From Aculops lycopersici (Eukaryota; Arthropoda; Arachnida; Trombidiformes; Eriophyidae): DNA of 64,000 bases. Within the stretch, counting starts at the first letter, position 1, and each line of letters begins with the position of its first letter. The translations under genes were made by a program, and so were the position numbers. The notes beneath the pieces were generated by a model. The model saw only the letters and a list, made by a program, of their open reading frames with translations, ran no database searches and was not told the DNA's origin. This document shows, piece after piece, positions 1 to 13,600 of the stretch. The DNA lies in assembly GCA_015350385.1 (NCBI GenBank), contig WNKI01000004.1:1009820-1073819 (forward strand), read 5' to 3'.

Positions 1-3000
1 AGAGAGAGAGAGAGATTGTTCAATGGCAAAGGCAGCATGACCTTCGAGTCAAGGCAATAAACAGGATAAACACAAGCCAGCAAAGTGGACAAACAGACAA
101 ACAAGCGCGCAGTGTAGAAGCGACCACCGGAAGTGGACTAAACGAGCCGCAACCTGTTGCTTGTCGAACAGAGGGGCTGTGTTTAGTCCAAAGGAAGCCG
201 CAGCGACCACGTTGCGTTGAAAGAGCGGATGCTGGCAAGTTCATTTTTGGTTCGAATGAACGGAGAAAAAAACTTGCATACGTTTTCTTCGAACTCAAGC
301 TCAATTTTACGATATGCAACCGCGGCAAGCGAAAATGAATGTGGAAAATTCGAATGGAAAAAAAGATGTGCGCAGTCTTCCTTCCGCTTCTCGCTGTAGT
401 GGAGAGCGATCTGCCACAGGTGGTTGTGGAATATTCCAAGCAATCCAATCGAAACCGAAAAAACAACCACTTCTCCGAGGAGAGATAATGATGATTGCAT
501 GCCATCTCTTAGGCAACGTATTTGGCAAAGAAGTCAAGTGAAGTGGACGAGAAGAGTCACACTTGCGCTTCCTCGTCTTCGTGTTGGTCGCCCTGTGGCT
601 GCTCCTTCGTCTCCTTCTCTCCGAGCATTCTAAAGCCAATTGATCGATAATAAAGGAGCAAATGTTTGGTCGCTCGCTCAGGTATCCGTCTTATTGACGA
701 TCGAGTCGATACTCCCAGTGGAAATGGTAGCAACAAGTGGTGGTGTCGGCGGCGATGGTGGTAGTCATAAAACAGTTCGAGCGAAAGAGTTCAGGCGCCA
801 AGTGAAGCGCAACGACAGGAGAGTTTGCTTCTTCGTTGTCTCTCTCTCTCTCTCGTAGCGTTAGTGGGGAGGAGGAGAAGGCAATCGATGATGAAGAAGT
901 CGATCAACAGGTGGCTGTGTGGAACGTGGAGAGTTCATCTTCCCTCTGCGCGTTGCTCGCTTGTTTGGTTGGCTGAGCTAGCTAGCTAGCTACGTAACTC
1001 TGCCCAGTCGAACCAAGCCAAGTTGCACAACCACTTGTGGAATGGAGGCAAATATTCAAGTCTTGGGTTCATTGTGCTTCTCGAATCGCCGATGGTGCTG
1101 CCACTTCGATTCCTCGTTGATGTCTCATCGAAACCTCTGGCCGCTCCACTGGCTCCTTCCGCTCGGACGACATTTTTGCAAACTCTTCTTGTTGCTCGGG
1201 TGGTAGGGGGCAGCGTGAGACTCTCACAGTGGCGATCACCACAAGTGGGGATGATGTCCATCGACGACTACCATAGGAGATGATCACTGATGAGCAGATT
1301 AATGAATGAATGGATCGATCGATCTATTGGGTACACCTATCTAATGTGCACTCGCGCACTAAAGAAGGCATTGCTGATTTGATACTGCTTGTAGGCCAGC
1401 AGTTCACAAAACTTGCCGCCATTTGCTGATCTTTTGGCTCAAATTTTCGCATTAGAAATGGGATTTCAATGGGAATTGCTCTTAACTGGCGCCCAAGTGC
1501 TTGCGCATTTCGCCAAGTCTCTTTTCGCCTCTCTATCACTACTCACGATCCGCCCACGATCAGAGGTGGTCACTTGAGAGAGAGAGTCGGGAACCATTGA
1601 TGGCCAAAAGGCCGACGTGTTGGCTAAGCAAAAAGTGGTCAAAGCCACAGGATGAGTGAAACTTGCGCCCTCGTTAGCCAAATGAGCGTTGCCAAGAGAG
1701 TGCAATTGCAAAAGACTGCTAACTCTGCTCATTTGGCTTGCTAAACAAGAGCAATAAACAAATTATCTTCCTTTTACCTGCTCAATTCTGGGCTAGACTC
1801 GAGCAGGTTAAAATTCAACAGTCGCCACTTGAGAATTCGGCCCACGCTTCTGGTGATAGCTAAAATGCATCGTTTCGGTGAACGTGAGCCACCGAGTAGT
1901 TGGAGGCTGATAACGGCGCAAGCTTGCGACGACGACGTGAGCCAACTTACACACAGCTTGTTGCAAATCAATCAAGTATAATGGGGCGTTGTCATCTTGT
2001 ATCAGGTCGCAGGCTGGGTTGACGTTATCGGCCGGTTGGCTTGGATGGAATTGGCCAGCGGTGAGCTAAGCAAATGGAGCAACAGGTTGCCGCATGGCTA
2101 TTTATCTCTCGAGAACACACTTGTCCTGAGCAACCGTCCGGCGGACAGGAAGTTGCGCGCTTCAGTTGCGTTTCCGTTGCGAATAATTGAAAAGTCCAAA
2201 GCGAACACACAATTGTATTCATCGCCTCGTATAATAAACTTGGCAAACAAACATTTGCAAATCGCGCCGCTGACACAAAGAGTGAATCTCATCATTGAAG
2301 CCCTTAGTGGCCGCCCAACTAAAGGGAACAAGCAACAAGCAACAAGTGGTTGCTGTTCTCGATAGAGCTCCGCTCTAGGGTGGCGCTCGCTTTACAAACT
2401 CGCCCATCCGGTGAAGCTTTCTGTGTGCCAGTCAACGATTCTCCCAACCACCACCACGAGGTTAACCAACAACCTGTTGTCCGCTCGCCATTCTCAGGTT
2501 CACTTTAATTGCCACCACACCAACCACCACCAAATTAGATGTTGAACTGGCCGATGAATTGAACCTCACCGACCGACCGGTCGACTGAAAGAAAGGTGAA
2601 GTTCAGTCTTGAATCTTCAATCGAATCAAATTAATCAAAACTAAATGGCCGCATTTGCATTCAGCTCACGCGCGTTTATTTACACATCGATTGAGTTGTA
2701 CAGTTGATCGGCCGATTCTGGCCGGTCTCGTGGGCTTTGCCTGTCGAGCTTTGGAAAACCGTTAAGTTTAGCTAACAGCCGAGTCAAGTTCTAATTACTT
2801 CTACTCGGTGTATTCGGCGGAGGCGGCGACATAGAGACGTGCATTTCCTTGCTTTCTCATGACGGCAGTTGACCGCCAAGTTGGCTACGAGACCAGAGAG
2901 CATGAAACAAGACGAGACAAGATAACCGCAAGCCACAACTCGACTATCTTGTGTTACTTCTAAGGGAAGCGCTTCTCTTTAGCATTCAATCGTCGATGGG

Positions 3001-3268
3001 CAAATTTTTGTGCCTTTCGCGCTGGTTGCTCATGTTGTTGCCTCTCGGCGTGTGAGCATCGCCGTTGCTCATCCTTTCCGCCAGCAAGTCCATTAGTTTT
3101 GTTTCTCTCTTCTTTGGGCTTTTAGCGAGTAAATCAAGTAGCGCCGGTCAGCTAGAGGAGGCACGCGAACTGAATGAGTGTCACGGAGGAAGCGGAGTAG
3201 CCACAACGAAAACCCGGTGCGCACAAACCGGATGCGACTAATTAGGCGGCAACAAGTCGCAGTCGCTA

Positions 3269-3294
3269 CTGCTGCTGCTGCTGCTGCTGCTGCT
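3269..3294. repeat. (CTG)n microsatellite
   Basis: About eight tandem CTG/TGC units, directly visible. The polyalanine it would encode in one frame is not part of any convincing gene. Confidence 0.9.
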
Positions 3295-6200
3295 TTGAAT
3301 GTCGTAATGCCATCAAAGGACAGAGTAAAAGAGAAACTGGAGGAATTGACTTTGGCTTGTTGGATGGCCAGCTAATGAGAGAGGGAATAATTTAAATTGT
3401 TTAGAACTCCAAATGGCCAACGACACCAACCAACGAAGCAGCACCACGACTTCTGGTCCTGCTCTTGTCTCTGTTTGTAAGTTCCGCTTAGCCGACGCCC
3501 AATATAACGATTGGATTGAGCGCAGGAAACTCAACAACAAGCGGGCAAGCAAACAATTAATGGCAGGTGAGCCGAGGAGGCAAGAGGCAAGCGCCACGAC
3601 AACATCAGCGCGACGACAATTGAAATGAATCTAATACACAATTTAGTGTGCCAGGAGCTCGTGACTCTTCCGTTGGCCCAACTCTCCGAGGGATTCAACT
3701 CCAACTTTAACTTCGCCTCCGACTCCACGACTCAAAGAGCACGAGTTTGCTTAGTAAAAGTGTGGCGCGCCACCAACACCAACTGGCCCTCTCAAGCCAC
3801 ACCACCAAAATTGCGTAACCCAACCGAAGTTGGCCAACCAGCTCTACTTACACACACAAAGGGGCAACAGGTTGTTAGGCGGAGGGCGGCTTGATGGAAT
3901 TCATTAGCCGTGTGTGTGCTGTGGAAAGTGAAGCGGCTGAGGGCGAAAGTGAGAGCAAAACGCTTATAAACTTTCTCTCTCGCTCCCCTACTTTTGCCAT
4001 CTAAACTAACGTTTGGACTATTGTTATTGCATCATTACTTGGCCAGACTCGACTCTATCTAGCCGCAGAATGTTGTTGCCACTTCCCGCCAAGCCGACGC
4101 TAGCTGCCCGAAAGTCGTGACTTCGAAGTCGTCCATTCGCGACGACCAGCAATGGCGGTAAAGCGAGCGAGTTATCTGTGTTTCGTCCGTGTAGAAAGTG
4201 GGGGTGTAAGACTAAACTTCGATTGGACAGTTTAATAGGCCAGTTTTTCGCCTTTAGTTTCAGGCTCTTCTCTAGGCCAGAAATTGAATTGCTTGGTCAT
4301 CAGAAATTCAGCGTCATTATCGGCAGCAACAAGTGGGAAGCTGCGACAGGAGTTCCGAACACCGAGGCAAACCTTCACCCTTTTGTTGCACATTTCAATG
4401 CTGCTCTGTTGTTGATGTTGTTGTTTACAGAGCGGCCATTTATCTCTGTAACATTAGCCGGCCCAAATGATGGCCACTTTGTATTGGCTGCCGAAGATTC
4501 GTGATCTAATTGATATACACAAATAGCAACATCGACGCTCGTAAACAAAACAAGAGAAGCAGCGAGACGATAGAAAGTGGATGCTGGATTTGGATAGGAA
4601 ACTCTGCGGCCAGGTTGATAGAGACAGAGGGACAATTACGGCTTATTATTTGCTCTCGACTTTTCGATTGAGATTACTATTATCGGAACAGAGAATCTTG
4701 GTTTAAAATCGTGCGGCAGCAGCAGAAAAGCTTACGACTTTTCCCTCTTTTCATGTATTCGAGTGATTTAACACCAAAACACGAGCAGAAGGTTTGGTAA
4801 TTTTGGGGAGATTAGTGGTTGGCTAGTAGATTTGTAGAGAACCCACACAAGAGCAAAGCAAAAGTGGACCAGCAAATAATTCTACATTAACGGCAACGAG
4901 GAGGAGGAGGAGGAGGACGACGACGACGACGATAACAAAAATAAAATAAAATGTATATCTAGTGCAGATTTTCCCACGAACTTTGGTCACTGGAAATGTG
5001 CAAACAAATTGGACGAGTCTCTCTGTAGCTCGCTGGCCTCCAGCAGAGCGACAGTAAAATTGATTGCTATTTTATTGACCATAAGTCACCTTTTCTCTTG
5101 CTCTTCTCCTCGACTTTTCGCCACTTTGGCGCCACTCAGGTCAGCGGAATTTTGTGCTATCTAAAAGCACAAAATTCGGTTTGTCTCACGCCTCTCATTT
5201 TGCATAGTATACAAGTTTCTACGCCAATGAGGGGGATCCATTTCAAGGCAAAGCTGCTGACGTAACTTGTTGATTTGTGGCCATTGTGTCAGTTGTGTGT
5301 AGTAGCTAATGTATGTCGCTTTGTTGTTCGCCTTGTCAACCACTTTTATCGATCCAACACATTCAATGTGCGCATTCAGTTGCGCTCTTGAATGTGGAGC
5401 ACAGCGAGATACAAATGTTGAAAAAAGTTGGCTCCTTTCATTGGCAAATCGTTGCCAGTTAAATCGATACTCTTTCCATTTTAGAAACTCAACAACAAGA
5501 AAGTCGTCCATTTGGAGGCCAGAGTTCTGTCTCTTTTCTCTCCATCTCTTAAATGCAAGAAACAGAAATAGAAAGGAATCAACGAAACCAATTTGCCTGC
5601 ACAATTTCAAATGAGCAGCCAGTGAGGCGATGACAATAACGAGCGAGGCGAGAGGCGCTCGCGATTCGCATCAGCTGCCAACGACTGACTTTTTGCTCGA
5701 CATTCGAAACTCGTTGCCTTTAACTTGGACTGCAACTTTCAAAGGTAACAAATGCAGGAAATGCAAATCAAATGGTTGGCGCGAAGAAGTGGGCATCGGA
5801 ATGGGATTTAGTGAAAAGCTCACACACTTTGGCAATGCCACTGTGGTTGCTACAGCAAATTTGACCAGTAGCATCGGGGCTACCTGTTGATTTGATAGCT
5901 TTCTTTTTCCCACTTTCCAGATGCTAAAACTCACCTCCAAACACAACAGGTGGCTGCCTACCTACCTACCTGTGTGAAAACTCGATTAGCTAAACAACTC
6001 GACAAACTGAATCTCAAATGTTCGACTGGCAAGCTCGCTGATGATGATGATGATGACGATGATTGGGGAGTGCCAATCTGTCGCCAGGTGCGCAGCAAGC
6101 TACAGATCAAGCTGAACATCGACAGCTCACCTGTTGCCTTACCCTTTGACCACCAATTCATCGCTGAGTGCCCACCTGCCGCACGACGAATTGGTTATTA

Positions 6201-8867
6201 GTTTGCTGAGTAGCCGGAAGTTTATCTTCTTGTTTATCAAGAAAGTAACTGATGTCTCCCAGTCAAGTTTACTAACAAACACAATTACTCATCTCAACAG
6301 TCAAAAGTCAAAAGTCAAGTCAACTTTAGTGGAGCGAAAGTAAACTCTCGCGCGCTGCGGAGCCTCGAGCCATTGCCTCACGTGGTTGACCATTGGTTAG
6401 TCGGGTTAAAAATATCTTTGGACACCACACTACTGGCCGACGTGAGTATAATTGAGAAGCTCGCGCGGAGCGGCGTGGCTCAATTCAATTCAATGGTTCA
6501 GTTCGGACAAAGCGTAGCTAGTCAAATGGCCGGTTGGTGATAGATTTGTCACGATCGTAACTCGGGCTACCAACAACCACCTGCTGCTCTAGTTTTGGTA
6601 GCCAGAGTAACGGCGAGTCAAGTTTAAAAATCAGTCGGCAGCTCTTCTGTCGTATGATTGATTGTAGCAAGTGACAGCAGATTCTCGCGTCAAGATGCCG
6701 ACTTAGTGTTGGCTAGGCTTTGCCAATTGAGAGTGAGAAGATTCACCAGGTCAACACAGGTAGATGGTACCTGTAGCTACCTGTCGCTTGGGGCCAAATT
6801 AAGCAAAGTTACGTGGGCCAACTTGCGCCTCGGAGATGATTAAATGCAAATTTGCCTCTGCATATAAGATGTTTGCAGAGTGTTTGGATACAAAGACTCA
6901 CTTGTTGGCCTGTGTCTTTAATTGTTTAGCCACTCAATTTGTTGTTGTAGTAGCTTTCTGTTAACTTGGTTCTTCTGGTGGCAAACTCAACAAGTCGGGT
7001 CTGGATTCGTCGAGTTGTGTTGAACACTGGAACTCGAACTAAGCTCGAGTTTAAGTGGGCATCTCCCCAAAGCTTCGGTGGCCAGTCCTCGAGTTGCGCG
7101 ACCTCGTGAGCGCATTCTTCAAATGTAAATGCAAATGAGCAGCCGACTCATGGCAAAAACTGAACAATCTCGCCACTGCCACCACCGCCGCCGCCACCAT
7201 GCAAGTTGCTTGGCCAGCCATTGCAACCTGTTGAGCTTACCTGGCTTAGTTTGGGGGCTAGAAGTGTTGCTCCAAACCCAACGGAGTAGAAGTAGCGGGA
7301 ATTTTTCCCTATCCGCCAGGCGAGCAAGGAAAGTGGACAACGGCTACGTGAGGCTAATGAGGACACACACACACACTTGTTGCTGCTCATGATGAAACTC
7401 GATCCGTCTTGCGGCGCGAGCTCGTCGTTGCTTTTGCTGCCTCCACCGCTGCATTTGCTACAACAAACAGACGAACCAAGCCCAACATTTTGCATTGCCT
7501 CCTATGCGCTCCACTCGGTCAAGTCTCGCCGACCGGAAGTTGTGGCAACGGAATCCTCTCTTCTTCGTTTCGTCCGTCTTCTAACAGAAACTGTGCGAAG
7601 CTAGAAGAAGCGAAATTTTCATTTAATCTGCCGAGATTTGGAAAACACAAACTTTTTCTCCACATCTACCATCAGATCTTTCGCTTGCTGCCTCCACTGC
7701 ATCTACTACTCAGATTATAAAGACGAAACTTAATCCGAATCGATAACCGCCAGTTGATCTCGCCATCGATTTGTTATCGGTCTGTATTCAGACAATCCGA
7801 AGTCGTTGTGCGATTTGCAATCTGTTGCTGCACTATTCAAATTGCTTGCTTGTGGGTTGCACTTCAATTCATTCAATGGGCCAGCCAGCCGAACGGTTGA
7901 ATGAATTAAGTGGCTCGCTTATAATTTACCGGTTGCGTCGAAAACTTGCTCGGTGGCCACTAAGCTGGTGGGCTATCAGTTTACCTTGCAACTGAATGGA
8001 AGCGCGAGCAAAACTAGCGAGACTTGGGTAGCAAGAAAGGGGGAGAGAGAAACCAATTGGCCTGTGATTGATGTTGCGTAAGCATGAGCATAAGCTCGCA
8101 CTTCGGCTTGCAAGTGGTTGGTCTGCAAACTAAACCGCATAGCCTGTTGCATAGACACAACCACACGGGTAACTTGCTCTCACCTGTTGGAGCGAGCGAG
8201 TTAATCTTCTCCTCGAATGCACAATGTTGTTTTCCTTGGCGGTTGAGTTGTGGTTTAGGGCTACAACAATTAGGATTGTAGCTCGCCGAGGAGATGAGAC
8301 GATAGGGAGATGGTGCAACAAGTGGTCAAAGTAAGAGTTTATTGTCCCGCGAATGGATGTTATTTTTCCCTTATTTTGGCGAGTTGCTTAGAGAGAAGCA
8401 AAATTGAATTTCACTTCTCCTCTTCTCTATCCCTACGACCGACAACTAAACTTACTTATGTAGATAGTGGCTCGTAGCTCATGGCGAGAACTCACTTATG
8501 AGCGATTCCTCAGGAGGCTACCTGAGAGAGGATAGGAGGAAAGAGAAGAAGCGACACGATGGAACGAATCTCGTCGTGTTTTCCACTCCATTCAAAGGCG
8601 TTTCATTTTCTGCCCCAGATGCAATTGGCGTGAACTATGCGCTTTCTGCTGGCATTCTCGCACTAAAGGCGAAAGAGCTACCTGTTGCCTCTCTCCCCAT
8701 CTGATTCAATCTAGCTGCTGAACTCAGGCAATAGCGCAGTAAACTCATTTTGCCAAACTGAGGAGAAACAATAGCATTAGTCAAAGCGAGATTCTGATTG
8801 CGACTCGTAGTGGTAAGCAAGCTTGCCGCTCGCTTGGATTTGATTTGCGACTTCGGCTCGGATTGAG

Positions 8868-8894
8868 GTTGTTGTTGTTGTTGTTGTTGTTGTT
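8868..8894. repeat. (GTT)n microsatellite
   Basis: Nine or so tandem GTT units in non-coding DNA, directly visible. Confidence 0.9.
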
Positions 8895-9793
8895 ACTGCT
8901 GCTACTTTACCTGCCGCCGCTGATACATAAGAGCAACGGCAAATGCGCCAAACCAAAGCAGAGAGGAGATCCATTTCATTGGTGCAAACGACCATCGCAC
9001 CGAACCGACGGACACACAATGCAAATGGCCGCTCACTTCTCCTCCTTCTCCGCCGGTTGCCGCCACTTAAGCAGTTCGACGCTGCAGATAGAAACAGAAA
9101 CAGAAACAGAAACAGAGAGACTCCAAATAAGCGCACCTGTTGAAAGGAGCTGCGCTTTCAAGCCGCCTGTCTCTCGCTGTGTGAGTGTAAATCTTACCTG
9201 TTGCTACCTGCAGCGAGTTAACGGGTTTGCCGCTCGAACTGTTCGCGAGGTTGTCGGCAATAGAGAGCCAACAATAGATACTTGAAGTGGTCGCGGTTGC
9301 AAGCTAACTTCTAAGCGTTGGATCGGGCCGAGCTCATTCAAGTGGCCCTCGGATCAAATTATCGGCGCGCGAAGTCGTCCTTTTTTCTCTTTCTCTCTTG
9401 TCTTGCGTTTTTCACTGGGCCATTCAATTGCTGCTCGATATTGCCTCTTTGTGGCCCCGGTTCTCAGATGGACTTTGCATTTGGCTTTTGGAAAGCTAGC
9501 TCTCCCAACGGCAACTAGAAATCCTGCGGCGAAATTCAATGTTGCCGCCACCGTGGCCGATGCTGCATTGTTGTTGTTGTTGTTGTCTGCTAAACTTTGG
9601 GTATCAACTACTCCACTGCCGACGGATTTAAAACTACGACGACGAAGAGCCACGTCGACTACTGTTCAGTTTAACTCAGCTCTCAGGTAAACCGTTCAAC
9701 TAAAGGCGGCCGACATTGACGACAGCAACAACCGCGGTGACGTCGGCTGCTTACCGCTTTCGTTTGCCGCGCCAATGAATAACCACAGCAAAC

Positions 9794-9827
9794 GGATGGA
9801 TGGATGGATGGATGGATGGATGGATGG
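9794..9827. repeat. (GGAT)n tetranucleotide repeat
   Basis: Eight tandem GGAT units, directly visible. No gene overlaps. Confidence 0.95.
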
Positions 9828-10637
9828 TAAACGACCGCTGTCATTGTCATTGGCAATAAGCTAACGGGATTCCACCACCTAACGTTGCCGAAAATCGTGA
9901 GCATTCATATCTTTGGTCTAAGGTAATGCCAAGTGGTCAAGGGCAAGATGGTCAGCTGCTTGTCGTCTCCGTTAACCAGACAGCTAGTCAGCCGAGGAGA
10001 CGAGACAAAGATGATATCAAATTACGCATAAATCAGCGATGCGATGATACATTGCGACAACAATGAGTATGTTTATGTAGCTCGCCAGGATGGAATGGAT
10101 GGAGCCAAAGTCGTGAATAACAACAACAACTACCTCTTATATGAATGACCTTCATACAATTGTTGCTTTTTGGTGGTGGCGGCGGCTGCGGCGTCTTTGG
10201 GTATCAAGTTGCACGATTTATTTCCAGAAAGCAAACCTGCAGAAACTCTTTGTTAGCTAGCCAACAAGTTGCTCTTTTTTATTCAAAAGCCTGGCCACTG
10301 TGTAAACAAGAAACTTGCGCTGCAACTTAACCTTGGAAGGGCCACTTAATTTGGTTTGCCTTTGTTTGATTTCCCTCCAACTTAATTAGAAACGATAAGA
10401 ATCCGTTAAGGTGACTTATCTCTAATTTTCTTGTTTCCATAGAGAGATTCTAGGATCAACAAGTTGCAGTTGCTTAACCAACACTCAGGAACAATTCAAC
10501 TAGAAAATAGCGAAACACTTTAGAGAGGGAGAAGTGTCGCCAGTTGCTCAACTTTCGCTTGCTCTTTTTATCTCTTGTGGGCATCGTTGCAGTTTTCGTA
10601 TTCATGAGTTGGAAGCTTAAATTTAAACTACCTATTG

Positions 10638-10665
<28 letters not shown>
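10638..10665. repeat. (TC)n microsatellite
   Basis: About fourteen TC units in non-coding DNA, directly visible. Confidence 0.95.
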
Positions 10666-10668
<3 letters not shown>

Positions 10669-13600
10669 GACCAAATTTGGGCGCAACCCAAAATGAGAGT
10701 TGGTAAAGAGAGACACAGCTACAAAGTTTAGTTTTGTTTTAATGTCAAACGAGTTGAATCCGAAGAGAGTGAAGCCAACGCTGAGCGTTTAATGGTCAAC
10801 AAGTAGTCGGAGCGTCGGCAACAGGTAGGCGCTCTCTCTCGGTAACGTGGCCGCTGCGTGGTGAGTGAATGGGAGAGTGCGCAGGTGAGGGCCGTGCGCG
10901 CAAAGCAAATTGAAATGAACGGAATGAAATGAAATTTCGTGCGTGGATATAAACTCCAGAGCCAATGTTTTATGTCTCATGTTTAGATTTTAATGTTTAG
11001 TGTCGAACGTCTAGTCTACCTGTCGCCAGCTGACCATTTGAAATGCCGACTGAGAGCAGAGAGTAACACGATGGATGGCTAGCTGGCAACAAGTGGTTGG
11101 AGATGGAACAGTTAACATTAGACTTGCAGCGTCTTCGTGGTCGACGTCGTTGTTCTCGGTAATGCACTCGACTTTTGGACAACTTTTGGCGTGAATTACG
11201 TTGTGCAATTACACATGAGCGAGCGCAATTTATTTGCCCAGCTAGCTGGTGGTTGACTTTGGTGGTCGGCGAAACAACGAAACACTAGTAGCAACAAGTT
11301 TGAGAGCGCTTTTGTTTCAATGTTGCCACTGCTGCTTCTATCTCACTAAAGCCGTTTTGCTTTGTATTTCCATTGGCACTAGGAGTCATAGAGTGGGATT
11401 CAGGTGTAACAGCAGACGAGAACCAGAAGTCGGCCACTTGAATTGATTGCTGGAGTTGCAACGCTAACTGCCGCGCTGCTTGACCGCAACAGCATGTAGT
11501 AAACTTTATGGCTAGCCTTTTAGCTTGGTTATATATATCTATCTATCTTTCTATCTATCTATCTCAAAGCAAGAGGAAAGCTCTAGTCGCCGTGTGGGCG
11601 CAACGACGCGCAATGAACTCGCCATCGGATCTCTCGGAGGCAAGTGACTTACTCTCACTATTACCTCCAACACAACGGCGACGACGACGACGACGACCTC
11701 ACCTGCTAACTCTCGCTGGAGTGTGCCAGGTAACGGTAAGAGTTAGCATGGTTATTTCAAATGGCGAGCAAAAAGGCGAGCGGGGCCACAATGGCCCATT
11801 CAAAGTCAATTAGCGAGGAGCGAGTTAGTTAACGGAACTCGCAAGTCGCACCTGTTGCGTGGGCCGACCATGACGACTCTCGCTGATTCCATTGTGATTC
11901 CAATCCCATGCGAGAAGCACTTGAAGTCCGACCAAATGGCCGATTGTGAGAAGCTCGCCAAGCACAACCTGTTGCGCTTCTGCTTCGCAGTTTGAAGAGG
12001 GGTTATATAAATATAAATATATATATAAATGTATTCGTTAAAAGTGAGGCATTCAAAACTGGACTAGAGTGAGCGATAATGATATTGCATTACTGTGGCA
12101 GCTCTGGTTTGTGGCGCGAAAAGAACACTCAGCTGGCTCTTTCGCTTGATGCTCATTCTCTTTCGAACATGAGGAAATCGCCGAGACTTTCCGCGATTTC
12201 GCCAAGTTTCCACCGACCGAGACGATGGCTGCAACGATTAACACTGCGGTTTTCACGTCTTCATCTCGCGAGGATGACACGACTTTTGTCGCTGGTCGTT
12301 GCAATTGTCGTCGACGATGACGACTACGACGGTTCGTCTCTCACTGTCTGTGATTTTTAGCGCTAGTTTCCATCAACTTGGCGTTTGCATTCGAGAAAGT
12401 CCACCGAACAACGTGAGGCAAGAGGCAAGAACAATTATCACCATGACTGCTGCTCACGTCGTCGCCGTTGTTCGGTGGTTGCGGTTTGACTGGCCGGCGA
12501 GATGGTTAGCAGGGGAAAAGTTAAATGCAGAGGACGATCTGAGAACTCAAAACTCATATCGCTTTGCGAGCATCTACGCTGATGAACGATTACGTAATCG
12601 TTGAACGCCGCCGCCGCCGCCAAGCTAGTCGCTGTCTGGTCAACAGCAACCATTTTGATGTCGGCGATGAGCTGCCAACGATTCGCCGTATTTCACTCTA
12701 CAATTGTGTTGCCTCTTCCCGCTTGACCGTTAGCCCTTCTTTTATCGGGCCTTGCAGATAGGACGGGCAACTCGATTGCTCTTTTTGAGCGCACAGGTGA
12801 GATGGGCACACATCAATCACTAAACGGCGAGAGTTATGACTAATTCAAGTCGATAACGAGCCGCGCGAAGATAACCGCCGCTAAACGCGCTTCTAGCGGC
12901 TCGCCGTTTGGCGCCAATTTTCGCTAGTCCTTCTTCAAATGGGAGAGTGTTGAAAGAGTAACGAGGATGAGTCTTGCGTGCTCTCATTAGCCACCTTCGT
13001 GGTTGCAGGTAAGAGTGAAAGTGTCGAATGATGAACGATTTAAACCCAAGACTCGGAGAGAGGCAGAGACACAACAAGTGGTGCATGTGTGTCGGACTTT
13101 TCGTACCTTTAGCTCCAAATAGAAAGGTGAGCTGTCCGAGTTTTTTGACTCTTTGACTGGGAAATAAGTGAGGAAAAAAGTCAACGGTAATGATCAATTC
13201 TTTCCGCTCACAACAATTGAGTTAAGCTCGACGGAAAGTTACGCAATGAGATTCCTCCTCCACAACTGATTCTAATTCCAACTAAATTGTCATTTGACCC
13301 CTCTTTTTAGTCAAATGAACCTAATGCGAACTCACTTACCTGAGGCAAATCAGCGAGCGAGCAAACTCACTGACCTCATGACCGCTGACCACTGAAACTA
13401 GAAACTCTCGCTCTAAAGCGTGGTTCTAGCGACAAGCCCAACGGATTCTCACACCAAATCTTTTCACCCGGCTCTTACAAACTTAGCTAACCGGCATTGA
13501 GTTTGGTTGAGCTGAGCTACAGGTGGTTCATTCGGGATGCGCCAACTTCCACTGCCAATTAGGCTAATTAGTTGTGGTCTCCGTTTTAGCAGTCGGAATG

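Noticed and set aside
8777..9285. Overlapping frames on both strands with Leu, Thr and Phe runs
   Set aside because: They are translations of the GTT and CAGAAA repeats; no domain, start context or strand preference.
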